Of a stretch of 64,000 nt of DNA, positions 24,473 through 33,792 are shown one piece after another. The stretch is from CAZCTO01 sp964501725. GTDB taxonomy: Bacteria; Bacillota; Clostridia; Saccharofermentanales; Saccharofermentanaceae. The number at the start of each line of letters is the position of its first letter. The first letter of the stretch is position 1. The position numbers were made by a program, and so were the translations under genes. The notes below the pieces were generated by a model. It was not told where the DNA came from. It saw nothing but the letters and a program-made list of their open reading frames with translations, and made no database searches. The stretch covers positions 1-64,000 of the forward strand of contig CAZCTO010000005.1 of NCBI GenBank assembly GCA_964501725.1, written 5' to 3'.

Positions 24473-26476
24473 TCAGGTTCCCTCAGTTCGCTTCCTTTTT
24501 TCGTAAGGCTTATCCGTTGCTGCGGGCTTCTTCTTATCGCCATAAGTGCGCTTCTTTTCAACTGCGTCTCCCTTTTTATCATAACTTCTTTTTTCGCGCG
24601 TTCCCTTAGGCTCGAAACCGTCCCGTGTGCTCGGGCTCTTGCGAGTATAGCTCTTCTTATCAGCTGTATCCTTTTTCTCGTAAGCTTCCCGGGCTTTTGG
24701 CGCTTTGGGAGCATCGCTTTTCTTATTGGGACGCGCCCTCTCAGCCTCGCCGGCAGAAGTCGAACGCTCCTCAGAAGAAGCGGCTCCTACCTGCGAATCT
24801 CTTTTTAATTCGACATGAACCACCGTACGTCCGAGTCTTTTCATGTTGGTCTTACTGACCACCTGCTCCGCCATGTCGGACGGAACATCTACGAACGTAT
24901 ACTCGTTGAAGATTGCGATGGCACCGATTGCTTTACCGGTGATGTCGCCGTTAGACGCAATAAACTGAACAATTTGATTCGGACGCATATGATCCTTGAT
25001 GCCGACATTCAAAAACAGGCGCTGCATGCCGGCTTCGACTGTTTTTCCGTGATTACGGGTGCTGGGCATGAGGGGTTCTCCGGTTTGCTCGCGGTTGCGT
25101 GTCCTTTTTGAAAACTCTTCGTAGGGGATAACCTCCTGAATATCGTCGCGTTTATCAATTTTCTCGCCGCAGAGTTTCTTCAAAAGCGCTGCCGCAATGT
25201 CCGTGGTTGTATAAAAATGATCATCATCACTCTCGAGATTCAAACCCTCGGCGTACTGATCAATATACTTCACATAATCCGAAAGTTCACCTTGCGCAAG
25301 CACATCGCCGATTTCCTTTAGTACTCCGGATATCCGGCTTTCCTTGACGTTCATGAGGGTGGGTATATTGGCTCGGCTGATCGTCGCTTTGATGAGGTGC
25401 TGGATGTTTTTGAGGTCAATGATTTCCCGACCGACCACAAATGTATACGCCGCACCTGATTTCCCGGCACGTGCGGTACGTCCGACGCGGTGAATATAGT
25501 ATTCGTCATCGGTCGGAAGATCATAGTTGAAAACCACCTCAATGTCGTCGACATCGATTCCGCGCGCGGCAACATCCGTTGCGACGAGCAGATCCAGTTT
25601 TCCTGTCCGGAATTGCTTCATTACACGGTCGCGGGAGGCCTGCTTCATATCTCCGTGGAGTGCTTCGGCGGAATAACCTCTGGTGTTGAGCTTGTCGGTC
25701 AGTTCGTCCACTTTTCGCTTGGTATTACAGAACACCAACGCCCGTGTAATATTCCCTGCGTCGATCAGGCGGGACATAATCTCGATTTTATTCGCTTCTC
25801 TGACTTCGATATAAAACTGCTTGACCTTGGGGATCGTCATCTCTTTCGATGCGATCTTGACATGAATCGGGTCTTTCAAATACTTATTCGTAAGTTCAAC
25901 GATCGCTCTGGGCATGGTCGCCGAAAAGAATATTTTCTGTATGATTTCAGGCGTCGACTCCAGTATGGTGTCAATATCTTCCTTAAATCCCATGTTGAGC
26001 ATTTCATCCGCTTCATCCAAAACAATCTTTTCGAGATTGCTCAGGCGCAGCGTTTTCCTTCTCATGTGGTCCATCACACGACCCGGCGTGCCGACAATAA
26101 TCTGCGGTTTCCGTTTGAGTGCCAGGATTTGACGGTCAATCGGTTGTCCGCCGTAAATCGCGACGATTCTTACGCTCTCTTTATATTTGGCAATATTATG
26201 CAGCTCTTCGGCAATTTGGATGGCCAATTCCCGTGTGGGCGACAATATCAGCGTCTGAATATGAGTGGACGCGGGATCAATCGAATCGATCACGGGGATA
26301 CCGAATGCGCATGTTTTTCCGGTTCCGGTCTGCGCCTGGCCGAGTAAATCCCGGTTTTCGAGAATATGCGGAATGGTCTCGGCCTGAATCGGTGTTGCTT
26401 CTTCAAAGCCCATATCGACAAGCGCGCGTAATATTTCCTCGGATATCGGTAGTCCGGAAAAAGAAAGTTCTTCCAT
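24473..26476 (-). CDS. DEAD-box RNA helicase with RNA-binding C-terminus
   Basis: This 667-residue protein is of the CsdA/DeaD type. It has the Q motif near 6-32, motif I AQTGTGKT (48-55), Ia PTRELA (80-85), TPGR, motif II DEAD (154-157), III SAT near 185, and VI HRVGRTARAGKSG near 332. A helical dimerisation-like region follows. Then a DbpA-type RNA-binding domain (about 480-555, starting GMQRLFLNVGIKDHMRPNQIVQFIAS) leads into a Lys/Arg-rich disordered tail of about 110 residues. The family unwinds structured RNA in ribosome assembly and cold response. It is probably monocistronic with its own terminator. Confidence 0.95.
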   Translation of the reverse strand: MEELSFSGLPISEEILRALVDMGFEEATPIQAETIPHILENRDLLGQAQTGTGKTCAFGIPVIDSIDPASTHIQTLILSPTRELAIQIAEELHNIAKYKESVRIVAIYGGQPIDRQILALKRKPQIIVGTPGRVMDHMRRKTLRLSNLEKIVLDEADEMLNMGFKEDIDTILESTPEIIQKIFFSATMPRAIVELTNKYLKDPIHVKIASKEMTIPKVKQFYIEVREANKIEIMSRLIDAGNITRALVFCNTKRKVDELTDKLNTRGYSAEALHGDMKQASRDRVMKQFRTGKLDLLVATDVAARGIDVDDIEVVFNYDLPTDDEYYIHRVGRTARAGKSGAAYTFVVGREIIDLKNIQHLIKATISRANIPTLMNVKESRISGVLKEIGDVLAQGELSDYVKYIDQYAEGLNLESDDDHFYTTTDIAAALLKKLCGEKIDKRDDIQEVIPYEEFSKRTRNREQTGEPLMPSTRNHGKTVEAGMQRLFLNVGIKDHMRPNQIVQFIASNGDITGKAIGAIAIFNEYTFVDVPSDMAEQVVSKTNMKRLGRTVVHVELKRDSQVGAASSEERSTSAGEAERARPNKKSDAPKAPKAREAYEKKDTADKKSYTRKSPSTRDGFEPKGTREKRSYDKKGDAVEKKRTYGDKKKPAATDKPYEKRKRTEGT

Positions 26477-26655
26477 GTTTTCTCCTCATGCTGCGATGAA
26501 TCAGTGTGCTGCTTAACGCACGGCGCGACTGATCCCGGCTCCCGGCTTTGCTCGTCGCATATGCCCAAGCAGTATGGATGCTTCATGGCACTGTTGTCAA
26601 GCAATATATATACATATTAGAAGAAAATCAATTGAACACCGGATTATCCCGGATC

Positions 26656-28290
26656 TTACGCCTGCATTTGCTCTTCGATCAGGTGGGCCGCGCCGTACTT
26701 TTCACGCAATTTCGGTTTCTCGATCTTGCCGGTCGGATTGCGCGGAACTTTATCGAAAAGGACCTTTCTCGGTCTCTTGTACCTTGGCAGAGGCGCACAA
26801 AAAGCGTCAATATCTTCTTCGGTGCAATTATGCCCGGGCTTGAGCTCGATAATCGCCGCGGTAATTTCGCCGAGCCTCGGATCCGGCAGTCCGATCACTG
26901 CCACGTCCTTGATAGCATCATTGGTGCGCAGGAAGTCCTCTATCTGCACCGGATAAATATTCTCTCCGCCGCTGATAATGACGTCCTTTTTGCGGTCGAC
27001 CAGATAAATAAAACCTTCTTCATCCGTCTTGGCCATATCGCCGGTGTAAAGCCAGCCGTCCTTCAAAATTTTAGCGGTTGCTTCAGGGTCATTATAGTAA
27101 CAACGCATCACCCCGGGCCCTTTTACGGCAAGCTCCCCGACCGCGCCGGGAGCAACGGCAACATCGTTCTCGTCGACAATTTTGGTCTCCCATTCAAAGC
27201 CGGGTACACCGATGGCACCGACTTTATGAATGTTCTCGATCCCCAGATGAACACAACCCGGACCGGCGGATTCGGAAAGTCCGTAATTCGTATCGTATTG
27301 CTGGCCGGGGAAAACCTTCTGCCAGCGATGGATCAAGCTGGGCGGTACAGGTTGCGCGCCGATATGCATCAGTCTCCACTGAGACAGTTGGTAGTCTTCG
27401 AGTTTCACGTCGCCCCGGTCAATCGCATCCAAAATATCCTGTGCCCACGGAACCAGAAGCCAAACAATGGTGATTTTCTCTTCGGATACGGTTCTCAGAA
27501 TCCATTCCGGACTGATGCCGCGGAGAAGCACGGCTTTGCTTCCCGCCAAAAGGCTTCCGAACCAGTGCATCTTTGCTCCGGTATGATAAAGTGGCGGAAT
27601 ACAAAGAAAATTATCTTTGCGCGTTTGCTTATGATGGTTTTGCTCGGTTACGCATGCTGACATCAAACTGCTCTGGGAATGAAGAATCGCCTTCGGAAAG
27701 CCGGTGGTGCCGGATGAAAAGTAGATGGCCGCATCGTCGTCGTCACTGATTGAAATGTCCGGCGCTTCCGATGAACAGTTGGCCGTCAGGCGATCGTAAT
27801 TCTCGGCAAAGGACGGACGATTCTCGCCGGCAAAAAGCAATGTTTTCACATTCGGAATCTGATCATATATGGATTCGACACGCCCGATAAACTCAGGCCC
27901 GAAAATGAGTGCGACAGAGTCGGAAAGATCCAGACAATACTTGATCTCATCCGCGGAATATCTGAAATTGAGCGGCACCACGACAGCGCCGGACCGTAAT
28001 ATGCCGAAATAGATCGGAAGCCATTCCAGACAGTTCATCAGAAGGATCGCAACTTTGTCGCCCTTCCCGATGCCTCTTTTGAGCATCAGATTGGCCACGC
28101 GATTGGCTTTCTCATCAAAAACCCGCCATGTCATTTCTCTGCGATATTCACCGGCGGGATTGTTCTCGATAAGCTCAAACTCTTTCCAGATCACATTGTG
28201 CTTGTCCTGCAGATCCAGATTGATCTCGGCAAGGCATATCTCCGAACCGTATTTTTGGGCATTCCTAAGAAGCAAATCGGTAATAATCAT
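26656..28290 (-). CDS. AMP-dependent acyl-CoA synthetase
   Basis: This ANL-superfamily ligase of about 544 residues activates a carboxylic acid to acyl-AMP and then acyl-CoA. It has the P-loop IYFSSGTTGFPKAI, the YGLSESAGPG motif, DGWLYTGDMAKTDEEGFIYLVDRKKDVIISGGENIYP (the A8 hinge core) and a C-terminal PTGKIEKPKLR with the catalytic Lys. ATG 28290 is chosen because GGAAGG lies 9 nt upstream; ATG 28299 touches that site, and longer starts lack one. The closest classes are long- or medium-chain fatty-acid-CoA ligases. No beta-oxidation genes are nearby, so the substrate is open. Confidence 0.88.
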   Translation of the reverse strand: MIITDLLLRNAQKYGSEICLAEINLDLQDKHNVIWKEFELIENNPAGEYRREMTWRVFDEKANRVANLMLKRGIGKGDKVAILLMNCLEWLPIYFGILRSGAVVVPLNFRYSADEIKYCLDLSDSVALIFGPEFIGRVESIYDQIPNVKTLLFAGENRPSFAENYDRLTANCSSEAPDISISDDDDAAIYFSSGTTGFPKAILHSQSSLMSACVTEQNHHKQTRKDNFLCIPPLYHTGAKMHWFGSLLAGSKAVLLRGISPEWILRTVSEEKITIVWLLVPWAQDILDAIDRGDVKLEDYQLSQWRLMHIGAQPVPPSLIHRWQKVFPGQQYDTNYGLSESAGPGCVHLGIENIHKVGAIGVPGFEWETKIVDENDVAVAPGAVGELAVKGPGVMRCYYNDPEATAKILKDGWLYTGDMAKTDEEGFIYLVDRKKDVIISGGENIYPVQIEDFLRTNDAIKDVAVIGLPDPRLGEITAAIIELKPGHNCTEEDIDAFCAPLPRYKRPRKVLFDKVPRNPTGKIEKPKLREKYGAAHLIEEQMQA

Positions 28291-28346
28291 TTCAGCCATC
28301 CTTCCGTACTGCAGGGTTATTGGGATTGAGTCTTTGCATTTGCAAA

Positions 28347-28387
28347 TTTGAGGGTGCGTTCTGCTATAAACAGAACACACCCTCAAA
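28347..28387 (-). terminator. Hairpin after the large lipoprotein gene
   Basis: TTTGAGGGTG-C-GTTCTG pairs with CAGAAC-A-CACCCTCAAA (17 positions, one mismatch, 7-nt loop). It lies about 110 bp past the lipoprotein stop and just upstream of the acyl-CoA synthetase gene. The T-run after the stem is short, so partial termination is likely. Confidence 0.55.
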
Positions 28388-28496
28388 TTATAATGTCACT
28401 CAAATCGTAAATCAACTAAGAATCGGGTCATACCGCTGGAAATACACATAAATTACTGCCGGTCTTTATCAGCGCAGGTAAAGGGTATCATCCGAT

Positions 28497-30056
28497 TTAT
28501 TTGACCACAACACCTGCTTCGGAAATAACAACACCATCCGGTGCCACAACCTTAACGTAATAATTACCCGGAGCTACCTTTTCCGATGCGAACGCGTTCA
28601 TTGCAAAATCGCCGAACACATAAGAGCCTCCCGACGAGTTGGAACGGACGGTTCCATCGTAATCTCCGATCTGATTCCCTTCTTCATCCAACCATATGAA
28701 ATCGATCGCGGCACCCTCCCAATTAGAGTTGAAATACATCTTATAGCATAGATAGTAAGTCACATCTGAATCGTATTCGGTGACCACTTCTATCGAAATA
28801 TTGTCTTCCGCATAATGACACCAAGAACATCCTATCGTATCGGCAATTAATTCTTCTCCGGTACAATCCGTAACGGTACCCTCGCCGAAAAGAACTGAAT
28901 AATACCAATTATATTCTTCCTGACTCAGATCACCACTTGCGTACAACTCAGTTATCGCAAGCTCAGCAACATTCCAGTAAGCATCGTTCATGGCAATTTC
29001 ATCCGGTGGGTAATCAAAAAGTTTTGTAGGGATGTCCGCAAAAAGAATATCGCTTTCTCCATCGTTATAAAGAAAATCAAACTCCACTTCAACTTCCACT
29101 TGATAGGTCGAATCGGAAAAAGCAGATATAATTTCTTCATTGACCGGGGAAAATACCGACTCATAGGTCTCATCATTATCATCCCGTTTGATGAGATTGA
29201 GAAAATACTTCTTCATCAGCTCAAGCATTTTGTCATCGTCATCAGCCAGGTCCTGACTGATTGCTGTCATATTCGGAAATGTTAGCGTGACATCGACGGA
29301 TCTTAAGTCTCCATACTTCTTCGGATCTCCTGTGACCTCAAACTCAACTGCCCCATAAAACGCTTCCCATAATGGAATATCTTCCGGCGCAACCTCGAAA
29401 AAATCATCGCTGTCAAAATCCTGACTCAAGGCGTCCACTGTTTCCGTATCTCCATTTGCAAGGGATGTAAACAGAAGTTCTATCATTTCAGTATATTCGT
29501 CACTATCCGGTGCAAACGATAGTTGGGTATATGGCTCGCCCAACAGTTCTGAAATCTCCGTGCTGTCTTCAATCACCCAGTCAGACTTTTTCGCAGCCAT
29601 ATCCAACACGATTTTTTTCTCTTTTTGAGGAGCTTTTTTGTCAAGAACCGCCTCGCTCAAGGCATCAGGGGTAATACCATCGCCGAGTTCATCAATGATG
29701 GTATCCAAATCGACATAGGTTAGCTTAACTTTGCATGTCCCTGTCTCCAGGTCTTTATCACACGAAGCACTGAGAATTTCATATTCGATAACGCTCATCG
29801 CTTCCCCCATGATTTCCTGCGATGCGTCCTGATGAAATGACAATTTTTCGAATGGCGCATCATCCGCATAATCCGAATCAGAGTAATCATTGGAAGTAAA
29901 GGTTCCGTCCTGCATCTCTTCGAAGTAATTCTCTACTGCCTCCTCGATCTTCTTTTCGGCAGCTTTGGTAGAAGATGAAGAAAAAATGCCGCATGAGGTT
30001 AAAATTAGCGCGCTGATTACGCAGATCGAGCACACAACGGATAATTTCCTGTTCAT
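28497..30056 (-). CDS. Large lipoprotein of unknown function
   Basis: This 519-residue protein has a lipoprotein signal with lipobox LTSC (Cys about 22). The mature part is very acidic. It holds what look like two NTF2-like or DUF4878-like units (about 35-165 and 175-300), each opening with a helix followed by paired strands ending in LTYVDLDT or LTFPN. A C-terminal beta-rich region (about 395-519) contains CSWCHYAEDNISIEV and ends in a fold like an extracellular Ig-type domain (GNYYVKVVAPDG). No enzyme motif is seen. The gene stands alone with its own hairpin. Confidence 0.7.
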   Translation of the reverse strand: MNRKLSVVCSICVISALILTSCGIFSSSSTKAAEKKIEEAVENYFEEMQDGTFTSNDYSDSDYADDAPFEKLSFHQDASQEIMGEAMSVIEYEILSASCDKDLETGTCKVKLTYVDLDTIIDELGDGITPDALSEAVLDKKAPQKEKKIVLDMAAKKSDWVIEDSTEISELLGEPYTQLSFAPDSDEYTEMIELLFTSLANGDTETVDALSQDFDSDDFFEVAPEDIPLWEAFYGAVEFEVTGDPKKYGDLRSVDVTLTFPNMTAISQDLADDDDKMLELMKKYFLNLIKRDDNDETYESVFSPVNEEIISAFSDSTYQVEVEVEFDFLYNDGESDILFADIPTKLFDYPPDEIAMNDAYWNVAELAITELYASGDLSQEEYNWYYSVLFGEGTVTDCTGEELIADTIGCSWCHYAEDNISIEVVTEYDSDVTYYLCYKMYFNSNWEGAAIDFIWLDEEGNQIGDYDGTVRSNSSGGSYVFGDFAMNAFASEKVAPGNYYVKVVAPDGVVISEAGVVVK

Positions 30057-30163
30057 AGGTCCTCCTTAGTTGTCAAATGCTTAATCAAACAATATCATCA
30101 GATTATAATGCTCTGTTAAATCTAAGTCAAAACAGCTTGTGCCGAAGGCGCGCATGAAAAATC

Positions 30164-30862
30164 TCACGAAAATTGCTGATAGCCCAAATCGGCATCGTTA
30201 TCATACCCTCGTTCTTCCCAATATCCCAGATAATCCGTATCATCGGAGAGTTCGATTTCCGAGACCCACCGAGCCCACTTATAACCCAGTTTATCCTCGG
30301 CGACGACGATGAACGGATAACCCATTTCGTCAGGCAAGGCCAGATCATTCGCCCCGTACGCCAAAATTAACTCCTTGGAAAGAACCGTGTCCAGCGGCAG
30401 AGATGTCGTATAGCCGTCCACCGAATGGAATATGACAGTATTTGAACCCTCTTTTATGCCCGCAAGATTGAGTATATCTTCAATCAGTACGCCTTCCCAG
30501 AGAATGGTTGCGTCCCATCCCTCCACACAGTACAGCGTTATTTTTCGCTTATAGGCATCCAATTCCAACACTTCGTCATAGTTCAGTTCGATCGGATTAT
30601 CCACAAGGCCGGTGACCGCAAGCGTATAAGAATCGATATCCACATGCTGAACTCCTTTGATTGAGTTATCTCTCGGGCCGATCGCGGGATCCAACCGGAA
30701 GCCTTCATATTCCGTGATTTCACCCTCGCGAAAACGGTCCGGTGTCGCACCGGATGCCGCATCGACCGATGTATCTCCTTTGGGGGATGAAGGAGACCCG
30801 CAAGCTGTAAACAACACAACAGAGAGCATGATGCTCACCGTGAACATTCCGAATCTCTTCAT
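30164..30862 (-). CDS. Sulfite-oxidase-type molybdopterin lipoprotein
   Basis: This protein of about 232 residues has a lipoprotein signal (FTAC, lipid Cys 21) and one oxidoreductase molybdopterin (SUOX-type) domain from about 60. The Mo-ligand Cys is near residue 112 in ITLYCVEGW, the same context as in MsrP/YedY. YGANDLALPDEMGYPFIVVAEDKLGYKWARWVSEIEL is the conserved C-terminal pterin-contact region. It lacks the dimerisation domain of eukaryotic sulfite oxidase. ATG 30862 follows GGGAG. It is anchored outside the membrane and is the third gene after a cytochrome b5-like lipoprotein and a cytochrome b-like membrane protein, which probably feed it electrons. The substrate may be methionine sulfoxide or another S- or N-oxide (inference). 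Confidence 0.85.
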   Translation of the reverse strand: MKRFGMFTVSIMLSVVLFTACGSPSSPKGDTSVDAASGATPDRFREGEITEYEGFRLDPAIGPRDNSIKGVQHVDIDSYTLAVTGLVDNPIELNYDEVLELDAYKRKITLYCVEGWDATILWEGVLIEDILNLAGIKEGSNTVIFHSVDGYTTSLPLDTVLSKELILAYGANDLALPDEMGYPFIVVAEDKLGYKWARWVSEIELSDDTDYLGYWEERGYDNDADLGYQQFS

Positions 30863-30890
30863 AGATATTGCTCCCGAACAGGTATGAGCA

Positions 30891-31403
30891 TTATTTTTCA
30901 TTGCTCTTCTTTTTGCGATATGCAGCAACCATTGTAACGATATGAATAATCATTAAAATCGGCACCAGGAAAACGGACTTTGTATGAAGAAGCAGAAAAT
31001 TCGTTTCCGGAAAAAGCTTTGAGGATAAACCGGTCTTGATAAATATCCCTGCAAAAGCGCTGAAAACAAGACTTAGCAGGAAAAGCCACGTGGCAATTTT
31101 GGCGGTGATCAGCAGAACATTCTTATTATCCGATTTTCCCGGCAACATTCTCACCGACAATGCGTGCCATGCCAACTTCCTCTTCTTCATGAGAAGCAGA
31201 AGCAGGAGCGGAACCGGGATTAATAAGATGCCTGCAATCAGGTGCACCCAGGCTACTTTGGGAAAATAGGGCGTTGAAAGACTCAGTGCGATGCCCAAGA
31301 GAATGTTCATTGCCGCGAAAACAACGATCACAGCATGAAACCGCGAAAAAAGCGACTTGAAAAGCTTCAATCCCTTCACCCCTCTCAAATGTTTTCGATT
31401 CAA
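30891..31403 (-). CDS. Cytochrome b-like four-helix membrane protein
   Basis: This 170-residue protein has four predicted membrane helices (about 22-43, 50-70, 100-122, 142-162). His residues lie at 23, 54, 140 and 154, in or at the ends of helices 1, 2 and 4. That arrangement is typical of di-haem cytochrome b561 or DUF4405-like proteins. It sits between a cytochrome b5-domain lipoprotein and a SUOX lipoprotein on the same strand (gaps 16 and 28 bp). It probably transfers electrons across or along the membrane to these partners, as MsrQ does for MsrP, but it is shorter than MsrQ. The start is uncertain (TTG 31403, or an internal GTG or TTG). Confidence 0.7.
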   Translation of the reverse strand: MNRKHLRGVKGLKLFKSLFSRFHAVIVVFAAMNILLGIALSLSTPYFPKVAWVHLIAGILLIPVPLLLLLLMKKRKLAWHALSVRMLPGKSDNKNVLLITAKIATWLFLLSLVFSAFAGIFIKTGLSSKLFPETNFLLLHTKSVFLVPILMIIHIVTMVAAYRKKKSNEK

Positions 31404-31419
31404 GGTCTCCTAATCAATT

Positions 31420-31806
31420 TCAACCCGTGTAAACACCGACCACCGGGATTCCGTCCATCTTGGAGGCACTGTGGGGTGCCTGCGTTTTCAATTCCTTCGT
31501 GACATCCTTACCTGCCTCATATTCATCGGCATGTATTCCGCTCTTCCACTGCGGCACGTCGGTCACGTCATACACCGTGTCGTCCACTGCAATATATGCA
31601 CGACTGCCGTCTTTTCCGTTATACTTGGCGAGTTCTTCTTTTGAAAAAGACTTAAGCTCCGTTTCTGAAGCACCGGACGCGGCAGGATCGGCCGTCTCTG
31701 TTTTTGAGCTATCGGTTGCGGACTTATTTGAACCGCAACCTAAAAGAATCGTTGCACTGATCAGAAGTATCCCCAATAAAACCATTGGATTATTCTTTGC
31801 TCTCAT
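31420..31806 (-). CDS. Cytochrome b5-like haem-binding lipoprotein
   Basis: This 128-residue protein has a lipoprotein signal (LLGC, Cys 24), a Ser/Thr linker and a cytochrome b5-type domain (about 53-128). FSKEELAKYNGKDGSRAYIAVDDTVYDVTD is the conserved opening. The haem ligands are expected at His92 (GIHADEYEAGKDVT) and His112 (APHS). The ATG at 31806 follows AGGAG. It is the first gene of a three-gene redox operon. The domain is fused to the Mo domain in eukaryotic sulfite oxidase and nitrate reductase; here it is a separate anchored carrier. Confidence 0.82.
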   Translation of the reverse strand: MRAKNNPMVLLGILLISATILLGCGSNKSATDSSKTETADPAASGASETELKSFSKEELAKYNGKDGSRAYIAVDDTVYDVTDVPQWKSGIHADEYEAGKDVTKELKTQAPHSASKMDGIPVVGVYTG

Positions 31807-31921
31807 ACGGCTTCTCCTAAAAACGACGCCACCGATCATAATTCATAATTTTAATTTGATTATACCAGAACAAGACCATGGATGAGCATGGTCTTTACGT
31901 CAATCAGGAAACATTAAAATA

Positions 31922-32947
31922 TTATCGCTGAACTCTCCCCGACTGATCTCCGCGCATCAGCGCCTCAACCTCAGCAACCGTTACGCGACTGAAATCACCG
32001 CTGACGGAATGCTTGAGGCAACTGGCGGCAACGGCAAATTCAAGCGCTTCCTTATCCGAATCAAATGTGCGAAGCCCGTAGATCAGACCCGCGGCAAAAG
32101 AATCTCCGCCGCCGACACGATCGACGATATCGCGGATTTCATAATGAGAACTGACATAGAAGTTACTGCGGTTATTGATGCATGCCGACCAGCCGTTGAT
32201 ATCCGCGCTCCGGCTTTCGCGAAGAGTGACGGCTATTTTTTTGATATTAGGAAAAGTCGCAAGAACAGCGTCCGAAAGGTTCCGATACTTTTCCGTATCG
32301 ATACTTCCCCCGTGGACGGCCATATCGGATTCGATTCCGAGGGCTTTCTGGCAGTCCTCTTCATTGGCAATGACCACATCGGTATAACGGACGATCCGGG
32401 TCATGATATCGGCGGCCTCAATGCCATATTTCCAGAGGTTTTTTCTGTAATTGAGATCACAGGACACGGTGATATTTTTCTCTTTTGCTTTTTGTACACT
32501 CTCGAGCGCCAGCTCCATGGCTTTTTTCGAGATAGCCGGCGTAATTCCGGTAATATGAAACCAGTCCACGCCGTCGAAGGCTTTGTCCCAGTCAATGTCA
32601 CCGACTTTTGCCTGTGCCATCGAAGAGCCCTCGCGATCATAGATGACCTTGCTCGGACGTTGGTTGGCTCCGGCCTCCAGATAATATATACCCAGACGTC
32701 CTTCTCCCCGTTGGATTTTATCCGTGTTCACTCCAAAGCGGCGCAATTCGGCAACACACTCATCTCCGAGCGTATTTGAAGGAAGGACCGTGAGGAATGC
32801 CGAATCCATGGAAAAGTTGGAAAGAGAAACGGCGACATTCGCTTCGCCCCCGCCAAAAGTCGCCTCGAATAAGGGGCTCTGAAAAAACCGCTCGTGATCC
32901 CGGGTCTTCAATCGAAGCATGATTTCGCCAAAAGTGAGTACATTCAT
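31922..32947 (-). CDS. kdgK: 2-dehydro-3-deoxygluconokinase
   Basis: This 341-residue PfkB-family kinase phosphorylates KDG to KDPG. It opens LTFGEIMLRLKT with the substrate loop FGGGEANVAVSLSNF, and carries the family signature DIVDRVGGGDSFAAGLIYGL with the catalytic Asp. It lies 65 bp after eda on the same strand, opposite uxaC. That context separates it from other PfkB sugar kinases such as fructokinase. Confidence 0.9.
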   Translation of the reverse strand: MNVLTFGEIMLRLKTRDHERFFQSPLFEATFGGGEANVAVSLSNFSMDSAFLTVLPSNTLGDECVAELRRFGVNTDKIQRGEGRLGIYYLEAGANQRPSKVIYDREGSSMAQAKVGDIDWDKAFDGVDWFHITGITPAISKKAMELALESVQKAKEKNITVSCDLNYRKNLWKYGIEAADIMTRIVRYTDVVIANEEDCQKALGIESDMAVHGGSIDTEKYRNLSDAVLATFPNIKKIAVTLRESRSADINGWSACINNRSNFYVSSHYEIRDIVDRVGGGDSFAAGLIYGLRTFDSDKEALEFAVAASCLKHSVSGDFSRVTVAEVEALMRGDQSGRVQR

Positions 32948-33012
32948 TTCATTTCCTCCGTTTTCAAGTCAGGCATGATCTCTGATCACCTATCGGAAAC
33001 CCGTGATGCCCG

Positions 33013-33654
33013 CTATTGCTTCCCGGAAATCAGTGCGACTTGATTAGCCGCTTTTCCCGATAGTTCCGCGATTCTGTCAAAGCGATGATGAGATATATCG
33101 TCCTTTGTACAGATCCAGCTTCCGCCGACGGCAAAAACATACGGTTGCGCCAGATACTCACCTAAGTTGCCGCTGTTTACGCCTCCGGTCGGAATAAACC
33201 GGATATGTCCAAAAGGTGCGGACAACGCTTTCATCGCGGATAATCCGCCGTAAATATCAGCCGGAAAAAATTTGACGACGTTCAGTCCTTCGGCGACGGC
33301 TTTCATAATCTCTGTCGGGGTCACACAGCCCGGAACAATCGGAACAGACAAATCCCTGCAAAAACGAACCAGGGTATCATCAAAGCCCGGCGAAACAATG
33401 AACTTCGCACCGGCTTCCAACGCTTCCCGTCCTTGCTCAGAATTGAGTACTGTTCCCGCGCCCACCGTCATTTCCGGTACTTCTTTTGCCACCACCCGAA
33501 TCGCCTCCGCGGCACAAGCCGTTCGAAAGGTAATTTCCATCACACCGATTCCGCCGGCAAGAAGAGCCTTCGCTGTAGGAACGGCATCCCGGGCATCTTC
33601 GATGACCACCACGGGAACGACACCTGCTGCGCGTATTTTTTCCCAAATATCCAT
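33013..33654 (-). CDS. eda: KDPG aldolase
   Basis: This class I aldolase of about 213 residues splits 2-keto-3-deoxy-6-phosphogluconate to pyruvate and glyceraldehyde 3-phosphate. It has GVVPVVVIEDARDAVPTAKALLAGGIGVMEITFRT (catalytic Glu), VGAGTVLN, PGCVTPTEIMKAVAEGLNVVKFFPAD with the Schiff-base Lys, and the phosphate site FIPTGGVN. ATG 33654 follows AGGAG. It heads the eda-kdgK operon, whose -10 overlaps a CTAG box. Confidence 0.95.
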   Translation of the reverse strand: MDIWEKIRAAGVVPVVVIEDARDAVPTAKALLAGGIGVMEITFRTACAAEAIRVVAKEVPEMTVGAGTVLNSEQGREALEAGAKFIVSPGFDDTLVRFCRDLSVPIVPGCVTPTEIMKAVAEGLNVVKFFPADIYGGLSAMKALSAPFGHIRFIPTGGVNSGNLGEYLAQPYVFAVGGSWICTKDDISHHRFDRIAELSGKAANQVALISGKQ

Positions 33655-33686
33655 GCCCGGATCTCCTTGTCGCATCTATTTGCTGC

Positions 33687-33698
33687 CTAGTATTCTAG
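33687..33698. promoter_or_regulatory. CTAG-box operator between eda and uxaC
   Basis: CTAGTATTCTAG fits the pattern CTAG-N-AT-N-CTAG found at two other control regions of this locus. On the minus strand it overlaps an extended -10 (TGCTAGAAT) for eda-kdgK. It also lies about 13 bp upstream of the uxaC -35. The likely binder is the FCD-GntR protein encoded at 51713. Confidence 0.65.
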
Positions 33699-33710
33699 CA
33701 TATATAGCGC

Positions 33711-33739
33711 TTGTATTCCAGCCGGTCTTACGTTACTAT
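33711..33739 (+). promoter_or_regulatory. Promoter of uxaC
   Basis: TTGTAT (33711-33716) and TACTAT (33734-33739) are spaced 17 nt, about 54 bp before the uxaC start. A CTAG box lies just upstream. Confidence 0.55.
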
Positions 33740-33792
33740 TTGAGTATATTTCAACGTAAATACAGGAACAATGCAAGTAGCGGGGGATGATT

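Noticed and set aside
25490..26347. Plus-strand frame of 285 codons opposite the helicase
   Set aside because: The minus strand has all DEAD-box motifs; this frame is a by-product of codon bias.
26548..27660. Plus-strand frame of 370 codons opposite the acyl-CoA synthetase
   Set aside because: It starts in an intergenic region without a ribosome site and runs through the ANL motifs in antisense.
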